Of a stretch of DNA of 64,000 nt, positions 1-10,395 are shown in pieces. The translations under genes and the position numbers were made by a program. The stretch spans positions 9,447,001 to 9,511,000 of the forward strand of contig BRKX01000007.1 of assembly GCA_026008535.1 (NCBI GenBank), given 5' to 3'. Origin of the DNA: Perilla frutescens. Taxonomy: Eukaryota > Streptophyta > Magnoliopsida > Lamiales > Lamiaceae. Numbering within the stretch: the stretch's first letter is position 1; each line of letters starts with the position of its first letter. The notes beneath the pieces were generated by a model that searched no databases, was not told the DNA's origin, and saw nothing but the letters and a program-made list of their open reading frames with translations.

Positions 1-540
1 TTATAAAAATTAATTATAAACCTAATTCGATTTAATAAACCCTAATTAAATGGAAAAAATCATAATTGGATGAAATAAACCTAATTAGATGAAATAAACA
101 TTGATTGGATGTGGTAAACCCTAAATGAGTTGAAAGAAATCTTAATAATAATATATTTGTACTACGTTAGCATTATAGTTTTGGTTCGTCAGCATTGCGA
201 ATACACTATGTTAGCATATGATAATACTCTATCAACATACGTTATAAATTATAATTGGATAGGATAAAACATAATAATTAATTAAGAACTATAAACAAAA
301 AATTAAATTTCAAAAGAATAATTATAATTAGATGGAATAAACCATAATCGAGATTAAATAAACCATAATTGAGATTTAATAGACCCTAATAAATTTATAC
401 TACGTTAGCATTATGATAATTCTTTGTTAGCACATCGAATATATTATGTTAGCATATGACAAATGCTTCATTAGCATACGTTCATATGTTATCATAATGC
501 TGACGAAGAATTACTATATGCTAACGAAAGCATTTTCAAC
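1..540. repeat. AT-rich region with degenerate short repeats
   Basis: The stretch has two repeated themes. One is a degenerate unit of about 22 bp around 'ATAAACC(C/A)TAATT' (near 30-120 and 330-395). The other is a block with 'CTACGTTAGCATTAT' and 'TATGTTAGCATATGA' (about 165-240), seen again at about 398-470 and partly inverted near 490-525. No coding potential is seen. It could be the terminal region of a degraded DNA transposon, but no clear ends are visible. Confidence 0.4.
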
Positions 541-1477
541 CTGGGCATACGTAAAAAAATTTCTTTTTTATTTTTCGTTCATATTTTTTCATCTAAACAT
601 AGCCTTTCGACATCTTAAATGAAAGAGCATGAAGAGAACTTTAATTTGATATATTTTTTGTATGCATTGGATTAAAAACGAGGAAGTTATGGTCGATTAA
701 AGTTTTTAAGATTTTTTTTTAATTGCTGACATCATCAATTTTAATGGATTTGGATGAAAATAGCCCTCCTTCCTTTATTTTTTGCCCTATTATTTACGAA
801 ATTGCCACCTTAAATCTCAACCATTGGATCATTAAATTGGGATCTGGTGAGAACCCTATCCCAGGTGGCAACTAGGAATCAATCCCATCCATCCATTCCA
901 CAATCTGGACGGTCCAGATCAGACCAGATTTTCGGTGGTAATTTTATAATTAAAACGAAAATCTTCAATTCGCGCGTCTCATTAAGGGTAAAATTGATTT
1001 TTTTTATGTGAATAGTAGCATCATGTCACGAAGAACTGAACTAAAAAACTGGCAAGATTCAATTTTCAAGCTGCAAAACTGAAATCACCAACGAAAAAAC
1101 GCGATTCAAACTCAAGAAATCGAAATCAAGATGACGCTTCGCATCAAAATCGAACCAAGCAAAGCAACAATGGTGGAAAATAAAATCGATTCAAGTTCGA
1201 AACTGGAAAAAGGTAAAAAAATAACCCTAGCTTTTTCGATTTCATCACTCTTTAATCGCAAAGTAAGAAAAAGTTGTAAAAACAAATTTTTACATGACTG
1301 ATTCGTTGATTTCCATAAAAATACAAGATATATGATGAATATGTGTAGTAGTTAGATTCAGTGAAGTGATTTCGAAGCATTTATGTTATCTTAACTGTAT
1401 AAGAAATGTTGATTTTAGCATACAAAGAATACGAATTTTCCTATATTTGATTTCGAGGCGTGTTTCCAAAATCCTCA
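541..1477. other. Intergenic DNA, nothing recognised
   Basis: AT-rich DNA with no convincing ORF. The part at about 760-1000 has moderately GC-rich text ('CTGGACGGTCCAGATCAGAC') of the kind found in Mutator-like terminal regions, but I could not find a matching inverted end. Confidence 0.3.
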
Positions 1478-1795
1478 TTTTAGCATTTTGTGTAATACAT
1501 TTTAGCATTCTGTGTAATACATTTTAGCATTGTTTAAATTGAGTGGGATGGTCTTGAGCATTGTTTTGAGGAATCTGTTGCTAAAATTGTATATTAGCAT
1601 TCCCTGTAATACATTTTAGCTTTCTGTGTAATACATTTTGGCATTCTGTGTAATACCTTTTAGCATTGTTCTAATTAAGCGGGATGGTCTTGAGCATTGT
1701 TTTGAGGAATCTATTGCTAAAATTGTATTTTAGCATTCCCTGTAATAAAATTTACCATTATGTGTAATACTTTTTAGCATCTCATATTATGCAGA
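1478..1795. repeat. Tandem repeat, unit about 22 bp
   Basis: Imperfect copies of 'TAGCATTCTGTGTAATACAT' follow each other. They are interleaved with a longer duplicated block ('GGGATGGTCTTGAGCATTG' then 'TTTTGAGGAATCT') seen at about 1540-1590 and again at about 1680-1730, so a higher-order unit of about 140 bp is also present. Confidence 0.7.
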
Positions 1796-1799
1796 TACA

Positions 1800-1922
1800 A
1801 GAAAATGAAAAGCGCGAGTTGATGATGAAGATCAAGAAAGAATAACAAATGCAATGAATGAGCAAGATATTAAAAAAGAAACACCTACATGTGAACATGA
1901 CTATAGACTTGTTGAAGATGGT
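1800..1922 (+). pseudogene. Exon-like remnant, possibly FAR1/MULE-related
   Basis: A plus-strand frame beginning near 1824 reads acidic residues, then ...KKETPTCEHDYRLVED, and stops at the edge of the LTR at 1923. The '..HDYRL.ED' string resembles the segment before the FAR1 DNA-binding domain in FAR1/FHY3-like and Mutator-type proteins, but this is a weak match from memory. The LTR insertion would interrupt it. Nothing downstream clearly continues the domain. Confidence 0.2.
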
Positions 1923-3035
1923 TGTTGGTCCCGGGGCGAGTCGTGGTCAGTTTAGAGGGGGGGTGAATAAACTGACTCAAAAACTTAAACTTTTGTGCGG
2001 AATATATGGGGCCCTTGACTCGCGTAGAAAGACTTATTTGTGCACTGATCAGTTGAGACTAAAATCATGAAAGCTTTGCTTGTCAGTGCAGCTTGTGTGC
2101 TGAGGTGTGCAGTTAAGTATATGCAAAAGCTTAAGCAGAAAGAACAGCACACACACAATTTACAGAGGTTCGAAGCTTCCTGCTTCTATGTCATCTCTTC
2201 CTTCCGCAGAAGGGCAATCCACTATGCAAGTGTAAAGTTTCTTTATTACAGTTACATAGTGAAGAATTCTGTTGAACCTGAAAACGACACCCTTAAAATC
2301 GAACGCGGCCTCCTTTTCAACTGTTGTTGTCCCGGAAGAATGGACTCATCAGTACGCCCTTCCTTAGCCAGTTTCTGGTCGACAACTCACACTTATCGGT
2401 CCCAACTGCTCGCTAAGACTTTAGGTGCTATTGCCTGTCTTTACAAGATTTTAGATCTCTCTCGATCTTCAAGAAGGCATTCTTGAATCTGTTATCAACC
2501 TGGAATGCTCCTTCAACTGAGTTGAGTGGTTGATCTTTGAAGAGCTTGAACTAAGAAACTTTGCTCTGGCTGGATTTCTTCAACAGCTAGCTGCTTGCTT
2601 GGAACTTGAATCACGCCTTCTCAGTTGGAACTTTTCGCACTTAAGAGATTTAAGCTTTGAGCTGTGAGGAGGGAGAAAGAAAGCTCATTCTGCAAAATGT
2701 AGCAAAAGTTAGTTTGGCGAAAGTCTTAATCAAAATGAGATTCACCCCCTTTATATAGATGAGTGATCTCTGTGACTGTTGTCTTCTACTGATTGTTGGT
2801 TCGATTGATTCCACTGATGATAGTTTAATACTAGTAGCCGTTGAATCTTTGAATGAACTAGCCATTGAATTTAATAGCTTCTGCTCCAAGATCGTCAGGA
2901 TCTTTCCAAGATTTCCTGTCAGGATCTTCAATAACTGCTTGTCAGGTAGCAGTTGCTTCCGCTATCAGTTTTGGACTTCAGCTGATGGGTTCTCAGCTGT
3001 CTTGGCTTTCAGCTCTGAATTGTTCGACAGTTTTA
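1923..3035 (-). mobile_element. Solo LTR, SIRE-like copia
   Basis: Read on the minus strand the block ends with a run 'TTCACCCCCCCTCTAAACTG' followed by '...CCCGGGACCAACA', the typical end of SIRE-class copia LTRs. A minus-strand TATA box (TATATAAAGGGGG, near 2745-2760) fits an LTR promoter. The five bases ATGGT occur just outside both proposed ends (1918-1922 and 3036-3040), consistent with a target duplication. The right end reads TA where CA is expected, so that boundary is tentative. No internal domain adjoins it, so it looks like a solo LTR left by recombination. Confidence 0.55.
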
Positions 3036-3224
3036 ATGGTTTTCCAATTATCTAATTTTTGTTTGCTAGCTTACATGTGATGATAATTTTCTTATAAGGT
3101 TATATGCAGTGTTAATAAAAGGTCTCTTAAAGAATTTGTTGAATATGTTTTTTGCACATAAAGGGAAGAGTATGTATAAGTTCTCAAGGTTTTAACACTA
3201 AGAATTATAGTTTATGACACATAA

Positions 3225-3500
3225 ATGAAATTGCAGGAGGAAAATGTTCAACTGAGAGTTCTGGATGATGATTCTGCAGTAACTGCTTCAGTTGGTGCAA
3301 CTTCTCAACTTATACCTCATGAACTTTTCAGTTGCAGCTACTCCATCACAATCTTCAGGTGCATCGGTAGATGCTCCAGTGGTTTGTTCTGGTTCAAAAG
3401 TCGGTTTCACATTGCAGTTCAGTTTTGAAGATTTGATGTCGAGGAGGAGGAAGAAGAGGCTGTCAAGACTCAAACATATCAAAGGCCCAAACAAACTTGT
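3225..3500 (+). pseudogene. Unidentified exon-like segment
   Basis: A polypyrimidine-poor 'AAATTGCAG' precedes an open stretch (EENVQLRVLDDDSAVTASVG...) that shifts frame near 3300 into ...SVAATPSQSSGASVDAP... Composition is less AT-rich than the flanks. I do not recognise the product. It may be the distal part of the gene remnant interrupted by the LTR at 1923-3035. Confidence 0.2.
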
Positions 3501-3603
3501 TTGGCTAGCTCACCTTGTGTTATATACTGTGAGATTAATTATTAAGGGTAATTCTAAATATAGCCCCCAAATTACTCATCAAAGCCTCCATAATTATTTA
3601 TAA

Positions 3604-5522
3604 TAAAATAAAGTACATGAAATCTCTATTTTGACCCTCATTATACAGACTTATATTCTTCTCTTTTCTTTCTTTCTTTCACAGCCCTTCACGGTTTTTT
3701 TCCAAAAACTTTCTTTTGCTCACACTGACACAGCCCTCTCTCCCAAGATATTGATAGCATGTCCCGTTTGCTGTTCATTCCTCTTTATTCCCTTTTATTC
3801 ATTAAAATTTATTTTTTATTTGTAATTTCATAAATTATAATTAATCTTGCATTTATCTTTGAATATGATCGAAAAAATTTGAAAATATCCTCAATCATCT
3901 CCCACAATTTGCAACTCAAATTTATCTTTTCTCAACAACTTCACTCTCCCTCTCTATTATCATCATTATATTGTAGCGTGTTAGTTGCCATCACTATAAT
4001 TTATGGAATTGCAAATAAAAAATAGATTTTCTAATTTTTGGAAGAGGATTTGAACTAAATGAATAGAAGAGATTAGAGAAGGAGCAATGGAGGGAAGACA
4101 TGCACATGCTATCAATATTTTTAGAGGGAGGGGGCAGTGTAAGGAATTTTGATATTGCTTGAGATATGTATTGATTTGATAAAAAGATCGTCTTAAAAAA
4201 TATAACAGGCTTTGTTAATATTTTTCGAGTAAATACATACTCCAAAAAACAAGGAAGATGTGAACGTCTTTTATTCCACATTAATTAATCACGTATGTGA
4301 GTATATAACTCTTATTCATACTAGTCCTAATTGCCTAACAACAATCCTAATCTAACAATGAGTAGAATACAAATCAAATTATCAAACAAGGAAGAAGCAA
4401 CTCGATCTCCATAATTCTACTAAAAAAAAAAACTCGATCTCCATAATTAAAAGACCTATATATTGTCTATAACTAATTAATGATCATACCAACTAGAAAA
4501 AAAGAGAGTATTAATTAATCTTCATCTAACAAGAAGAGTCTTGGTTATCACATACGTACATATGCTTCAACCTTCAGTCAAGCTTATATGTGAATATATA
4601 AAAAATAATGATTAAAATTAATATATTAATTATTACTCATTAAAATTAAAAAAATATTAAATTATTAATTTAATATTTTCAAGCTAATCGAGTAATTAAT
4701 GTCAAACTCAAATTTAACCCATTTATATCAACAAGTCTTGTGAAATGAGCTTGGACATATTTTATTTGAACCGTGATCTTAGTAGTTTGTAAGTAGTTCA
4801 ATCGACTCATTTACTCCTTAACTATTCCCGTGGTGGGAGACAAAATTCCCCCTCCTATTGCCAAATCTAGATTCTTGATCCAGTGTGGATTTATATTAAA
4901 ATAATTTTATAAAACATACCATCGTCCGTTTATACTTTATGTCGTGATCATATCAATGCCAACGAAGAACTACATATTTTGTTGTCTTGAGAAACATAAC
5001 ATTTCTATTAATAAATTAAAGGACAATATTAACCAAAGATATTATATATGTGCAAATGCCGACAAATTAAACGGCATACAGGTCGATTGCCAATTTGCCA
5101 TCATGCCATGGAATGAAAAAAAAAAAAGAAAAAAAAAAAGACGAGTCATAATCAACTTGCATTGTGTACGTGGTGCTATTGAATCTAGGCGATATTTTCT
5201 ATTCAAAAATGGCATTTCATATTTTAAATTAAATTATTGAATTATTATCACATGCATTTTAATTTCCTAAATTGATACTGACCATTTTTATGAATATATA
5301 GTTATGAAATTTTCAAGACTAAAGCCAGTCCTCAAACCAAATAAACCAGGAAAGGGCTCAATTGATCGCCCTTACGCACATTCCTTTCAGGAGTAGTGGG
5401 GTGAAAAGACAAGAGACGGTGAAACACGAGAGTAGGCTCGAGGAGGATCAAAAGACTGATACTCGCTCGCCTAACATGTTTATATTGACATTATTAATCG
5501 TTAAATTTAATAATTATTCTTT
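3604..5522. other. AT-rich intergenic DNA, nothing recognised
   Basis: Short ORFs here are low-complexity (poly-Lys from A-runs near 5117-5140, poly-Phe from T-runs). No domain, splice pattern or repeat boundary is seen. Confidence 0.5.
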
Positions 5523-5973
5523 GAGTAAATTATACTTTTGGTCGCATAAAGATTAGGGTGCAAACGCTTTTAATCCTAAATTTAATTTTTTGACATTTTT
5601 AATTCCACAGTTTTATTTCAACACTTTTGGTCCCAAAACCTAACGGACTATACTTAACCTCCGTTAAATACCTATTTTGGAGCTAAAATAATACCTATTT
5701 TGTTGATCTTGGTTGCACCGTCTAACTAATTAAGGGTAAAAAATAGAGAAAGTAGTGAAAATTTCATCCAAAATAGGTACCGTTTTGGATTCAAAATAGG
5801 TACTTAATGGATGTTAAGTATAGTCCATTAGTTTTTGGGACAAAATGTGTTAAAATATAAATTGTGGAACCAAAACTGTAGAAAAGTTTAACTTGGGACC
5901 AAAATTGTACATTTTGGAACCAAAATTGATTGAATCATATTCTTATGGGATCACCATAAGTGTAATTTACTTT
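5523..5973. mobile_element. Fold-back MITE-like element
   Basis: The two halves are imperfect reverse complements. The left arm contains 'TTTTGGTCCCAAAACCTAA' and 'GGACTATACTTAACCTCCGT'. The right arm contains 'CCAAAATAGGTA', 'AAGTATAGTCCATTAG' and 'TTTTTGGGACAAAA'. The outermost arms (GAGTAAATTATACTTTTGG on the left, its degenerate complement near 5955-5973) extend the pairing. It is non-coding and about 450 bp. The class of transposase that moved it is not determined. Confidence 0.65.
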
Positions 5974-6158
5974 GATTCTTTTGAAAAATATGATTATTAA
6001 GGTACTTAATTCAATTAGTTGTTTCAAAATAAGACAAAAAAAACATCCAATTATATCAAAAAATATAATCATCCATAAATTTGAAATACAAGATATTAAC
6101 ACTTTAAAATTTAACAAACAATTAATCAAATTCTATAATATCAAAATAACTACAGTAT

Positions 6159-6639
6159 TGTAATCGATCGATTTTTACAATTAATTTCGATCTAACGTTC
6201 GAGCTCTAACAACCTATTTGATTTTTCGAGGCTGAAGAAAAAAGTAGAACCAATGAGTTTTAATGTGTGTAAGAATTCGAGTGTGGTGATAGCTTGATTG
6301 ATTCCCCAGAAAAAATTATCCCTGGCTTCACTCCCTTGCTTCAACTATATAGGTCGAATTGTTAACTTCTTCCCTAAAAATAAGGGATTCTCCCTTATTT
6401 CCGGGGTCTGTTACTTATCTCCAACAGGGTTTTGACCGAGTCTCGTTTATCTCTAAACGTTTCCTTTTTGACTTGGTCTTCCTATCTACGAGCTCTATAA
6501 CGGTATGACCTTTATCCCTCGTCTGTCATCAATCTTTCGATCTCTGGCCGTTAGGCCTCGATGTACAGTTATTAAGCCCCAAGACCCTTAAACGGATATG
6601 GGCTTTATTCGCTGGGCTTCGATAAGTTAGACCTCTACA
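6159..6639 (-). repeat. 3' LTR of Tat element
   Basis: 481 bp, from TGTAATCGATCG to GACCTCTACA in plus-strand reading. It is the downstream LTR because gag-pol runs on the minus strand. It is preceded by AGTAT, the left target duplication. Confidence 0.93.
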
Positions 6640-6658
6640 ATTAGCCCCTCATTACTTG
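6640..6658 (-). other. Polypurine tract region of Tat element
   Basis: Minus-strand reading directly before the 3' LTR is 'TCAAGTAATGAGGGGCTAA'. The AATGAGGGGCTAA core is also found directly before the 3' LTR of the second Tat element (56504-56516), supporting a role as plus-strand primer. Confidence 0.75.
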
Positions 6659-6788
6659 ATGCTCGAAGAACGAGGATCATGTAATGAATATCCTCGTAAT
6701 GCCAAGAAAAAATCGTAACGAACTCCTGAGTAGTACTAAAGCCTTAAGCTAATCTTTGATTTTCAATATTGAAGAGAGATTTCTCTAG

Positions 6789-7276
6789 ACTCCAGACCTG
6801 TATAAAGATCCTGGGGAGTTAGAAAAGGGTCGTGAGAGCAGACCTCGTTAGACTCCAACCCTGAATAAAGGTCCTGGGGAGTTTAGAGAAGGGTCGTGAG
6901 AGCAGACCTCGTTAGACTCCAAACCTGAATAAAGGTCCTGGGGAGTTTAGAGAAGGGTCGTGAGAGCAGACCTCGTTAGACTCCAAACTTGAATAAAGGT
7001 CCTGGGGAGTTTAGAGAAGGGTCGTGAGCAGACCTCGTTAGACTCCAAACCTGAATAAAGGTCCTGGGGAGTTTAGAGAAGGGTCGTGAGAGCAGACCTC
7101 GTTAGACTCCAAACCTGAATAAAGGTCCTGGGGAGTTTAGAGAAGGGTCGTGAGAGCAGACCTCATTAGACTCCAGACCTGAATAAAGGTCCTGGGGAGT
7201 TTAGAGAAGGGTCGTGAAAGCAGACCCCGTTAAACTCCAGACCTGAATAAAGGTGCTGGGGAGTTTAGAAAAGGGG
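6789..7276. repeat. Tandem repeat, 8 copies of about 64 bp
   Basis: Copies start near 6789, 6851, 6915, 6979, 7041, 7105, 7169 and 7232. Each contains 'GACTCCAAACCTGAATAAAG', 'GTCCTGGGGAGTTTAGAGAA' and 'GGGTCGTGAGAGCAGACCTC'. The array lies in the 3' untranslated region of the Tat element and also about 0.5 kb upstream of the opposite-strand ORF that starts at 7804. Such arrays are common in Tat 3' regions. Confidence 0.9.
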
Positions 7277-8587
7277 TAAAATAGTCTTTTAAAACTACTT
7301 TTGCCGACTTTTCAATTCCTTTTCAATCTCAACCGTCCAGATGCGGGATACACGGCTCAAAATACTTCTCAGTTTTAAAGTAGAAGTTCGCCCAATTTAT
7401 TCCCTCCTCTTTCTCATTCAAACACGCGGAAACTATAATTCTCCCTGAAGATTTTGCCCAAATCCACTCCGATTGTCGTACGTTTCCATCTTCCTGCCGT
7501 TCAAGATTTCTCGTTCTAATACCGGATTCCAAATCTCTAGGTTACTCCTCGATCTCCTCTTCATTTTCTTGAGGAATTTTCCAAACTAGGGTTTTATTGT
7601 TAATAGCTTAAAATAGAAGATTTTAGGCTTGAATTTATATGGATTTTGCGTGAATAGACTGGGTGGCAATCTTTGTGATAGTCCGTAGAATTGCCGATAA
7701 ATTTTGTTTTCTGACGGAGTTGGATTGGAAATAGGGAAGAAGTTTTTTGGCGTTTCTGGGTATTCTTAGCGCATTCTTGTAGGTTTATTTTCTCGTTAGG
7801 ACCATGAGTATGTCGAACAGTGATGACTCTGATGAGAGGACCCGAAGCTGGGGCGGTAGAGTTAGGTCAGCTGAGTTGGAGCAATCCTCTGGCTCGGTTT
7901 CTGAGTCTAGTGGGTTTGTTAGCCCTTCGACCCAGCCCGCTGTTATTCCTCGTATTGGGTGAGGAAGTGTGGTGAGCCGCCTCAAAGCTTCGAAGGTGGC
8001 CACCAAGAAACATAAGGGTAAATCGAAGAAGCGAAAAGACGAAGCCAAGGGTTCTCCTTCTTTAAACATAGACTTTAAGGCTGCCGAGGTCGCCCCTCAC
8101 GTCGGGGATGACCTAGTTAAGAAAATTACTTCTCTGAAATATTCAGGGTCAGGGGTAGAAGTCCAAGTGCCCAGGCCTTCTGATAGAGCCAACAGACCCC
8201 CTCCTGGTTTCACCGCCTTCTACACCATAATCATCGACAAGGGCATAGGACTTCCTCTTCACCCTTTCTTCGCCAAGATTTCTCATTTTTACGGAGTAGC
8301 CCCTGCCCAAATATCACCTATAGGGTGGTATCATATGCTAGGTATGTTTTTCCTTTGGGAGAACTTAGGATTTCCCGAGCCCAGTGTCGGGGAGTGGCAT
8401 TCCTCATACCGAATTGTGGCTACCCCAAATCAGAAAGGTTTTTATTATTTCACCAAGTGGGTCGGGGAAAGAGCCCCCTTGATAAACACTCTTCCATCTT
8501 CGTCGGGGGACTGGAAGCCAAAATTTTTTTTTGTTCCTGCGGAGACTTCGAGCGATAGGATCTTGCCATCGTCGTTCGCTGAAGCCC

Positions 8588-8674
8588 GTGGGTCCTCGAA
8601 GCCTGTCTCCTTTTATTTCTTCTTCTTTGCATAAATTAGTTCATTTGGTTTTTATGCTTCGTGTTTCTTTGTAG
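8588..8674 (+). other. Intron 1 of opposite-strand ORF
   Basis: It begins GTGGGTCC after codon position 1 and ends in a T-rich stretch TTTCTTTGTAG. Removal joins two frames that read ...SSFAEA and FHKRQEVSG.... The unspliced frame meets a stop at 8632-8634, so splicing is needed for the full product. Confidence 0.6.
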
Positions 8675-9165
8675 GCTTTCACAAACGACAAGAGGTATCA
8701 GGTACCGAGGCGGAAAGAATCAAAACCGCCTTTGCTCTCTCCGAAGAAGATCATCGGTTCGAAGTTGTTCACCGCGGTCGTACTCTTCTCGACATGGGAA
8801 AACTAAAGATTCGCCCTTCTGATGACAAAGTCAAAGCCTTAGCTGCTTCTAAAGTGTTGAGCCCTTCGTCTTCTGGCGTAAAAAGGATTGCCGGGGCCAC
8901 TCCCTCAACCTCGCCGCCTTCGAAGAAGTGCAAGGAACAGTCCGGCTTAGAGGTTTCTAATCCTTCGACAGTGCCCCCCTCTGTTATTGACGTTGAAGCC
9001 TTAGTTCCGAAGAAGGCTTCGAAGGGATCGAGCAGTCTGAAGGTGCCTCTGAGACCTTTTCTTCTGGATGTGCAGTCCGCGATTGCAGATGGCTGTTCTC
9101 CTCTAGAGTTCGAAAGAGAAGGCTTGGAGGAGCAAACTCGGCTTGCCTTCCAGATGCTCTCGAAG

Positions 9166-9250
9166 GTTTACATCTATCTATTTTTAATATATATATATAT
9201 ACCCTGTGCTCAAAAGGGTATTTGACTTAGAGTGACCTACCTTGTTATAG
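9166..9250 (+). other. Intron 2 of opposite-strand ORF
   Basis: It begins GTTTACATC and ends TGTTATAG, is AT-rich with an (AT)n run, and lies between codons (phase 0). It joins ...FQMLSK to ALFCQYQL.... The unspliced frame stops within the intron. Confidence 0.65.
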
Positions 9251-10134
9251 GCCCTCTTTTGCCAATACCAGCTCCGGAGCCGGGTCTCGGGGCATGCCGA
9301 GGGCCTCGAGAAGAGGCTGATGGAGCTTTCTGAGGAACAAGAGAGAATTGCCGAGGAGAGACGAGACTTTGCTGCCGAGAAGTCAGCCCTACTCGTGGAG
9401 TGGGACTCGGCTCGCGCGTTGGCGGCCGGGGCTCAGACGCAGCTTGATCGGGCTTTAGACCACCAAGCCCGGCTTGAGATCTCGAAGGCTTCACTTGAGT
9501 CGAAGCTAGCTGCTGCAGAGGCACGAATAGGGGAGCTTGAGGCCCATCATACGACCCTGGACTTCTCCTCATTGGTAGATTCTGCTGAGTTCGAGCCATA
9601 TAAGGAACTCTTTTACCAAGAGGGAAGTTCTGCTGTGGTCAAAGCTATCAAGGAAAAGATGCCCGATCTTGATCTTTCCTTCCTTGAGGCCGATGACGAG
9701 GCAGAGACTGAGGTGGCCAAGGACTCTACAGATGGGGTTGACGGAGAGAAGAGAGTCGAGGCCGGGGAGGATGCTGCGGCCGCTGAGAAGGGAGCAGAGG
9801 ACCTTCTGTAGATCCTTTACTATACCTTTTTTTTGTAAAGGTTTACCGAACTAGTTTCAAACATTGATTGACGTTTTTTTTTGTATATTCTTCTTTCTTG
9901 GATGGGCACTTCGTGTGATGTTTTATATCTGACTGTCTTTTGCGATGTTGAGACGAGATTATGAATATCCTTGGTTTTCTTCTAAGGATTCATCCTGAAA
10001 TTAAACTAAAAAGGTTAAGTCTTGTCTTATGCTTAATCCTCTCGACTTCGTTTAAAAATAACCATGGGGAAGATCCTTGAATTTTCAGGTTTCCTTGATC
10101 ACAAAACCGATTTCGAAGCCGATGATTTTCGTGA

Positions 10135-10375
10135 AATGGGAGACCCTGTGCTTCAGGTTCTGTTAGTTACTCCGACGCTCAAGTCAGTAAATAAAACATT
10201 AAAAAATAGAAAAAACAAAAAATAAGGATCGGATACATTACTCTTCGTTCGTGAGACTGGCTTCGAGGTCGATACCTTCTTGACTTTTTGCGTGTTGGGA
10301 ACCCTGTGCTTCGGGTTCTGTTAGTTACTCCGACGCTCAAGTCAGTAAACAAAACATTAAAAAATTTTGAAAGAG
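10135..10375 (-). repeat. Direct repeat pair with 17-nt Tat motif
   Basis: Two copies of about 75-80 bp (about 10135-10205 and 10297-10372) share 'ACCCTGTGCTTC', 'TTCTGTTAGTTACTCCGACG' and 'CTCAAGTCAGTAAA'. Each contains, on the minus strand, the motif TGACTTGAGCGTCGGAG (10170-10186 and 10328-10344) followed by a potential hairpin. In the second copy the stem is GAACCC/GGGTTC (10299-10304 and 10313-10318). They sit just behind the pol stop codon. Confidence 0.8.
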
Positions 10376-10395
10376 AAAATGAGGGGTCGAAGAGT

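Larger units (their letters stand above)
7804..9811 (+). pseudogene. Three-exon opposite-strand ORF of Tat element
   Basis: This ORF runs opposite to gag-pol, between pol and the 3' LTR. Three GT-AG exons keep an open reading frame: 7804-8587, 8675-9165 and 9251-9811 (introns of 87 and 85 bp, the first splitting a codon after its first base). Exon 1 has an acidic/Ser N-terminus, a Lys-rich patch, then a domain with GIGLPLHPFFAKISHFYGVA, QISPIGW and YYFTKWV. That matches the plant 'putative gypsy type transposon' family (Pfam Transposase_28 as I recall it). Exon 3 is a Glu/Ala/Leu-rich coiled coil followed by VVKAIKEKMPDLDLSFLE and an acidic tail. One in-frame TGA (7960-7962) interrupts exon 1, which otherwise reads through. 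The start at 7804 is the first ATG of the frame. Function is unknown. A polyadenylation region may follow near 9820-9860. Confidence 0.75.

Noticed and set aside
1..130. AAACCCTAA strings as an interstitial telomere
   Set aside because: Single copies in AT-rich repeats, not a tandem TTTAGGG array.
1858..2070. ORF crossing 1923
   Set aside because: It runs from exon-like sequence into the proposed LTR, so it is an accidental fusion.
6789..7276. Regular repeats suggestive of a CRISPR array
   Set aside because: The units are contiguous, diverged and without unique spacers, and they lie inside a plant retrotransposon.
9237..9599. Minus-strand 120-codon ORF opposite exon 3 of the antisense ORF
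   Set aside because: A shadow of the coiled-coil exon; Pro/Arg/Ser-rich as expected from the complement of such codons.
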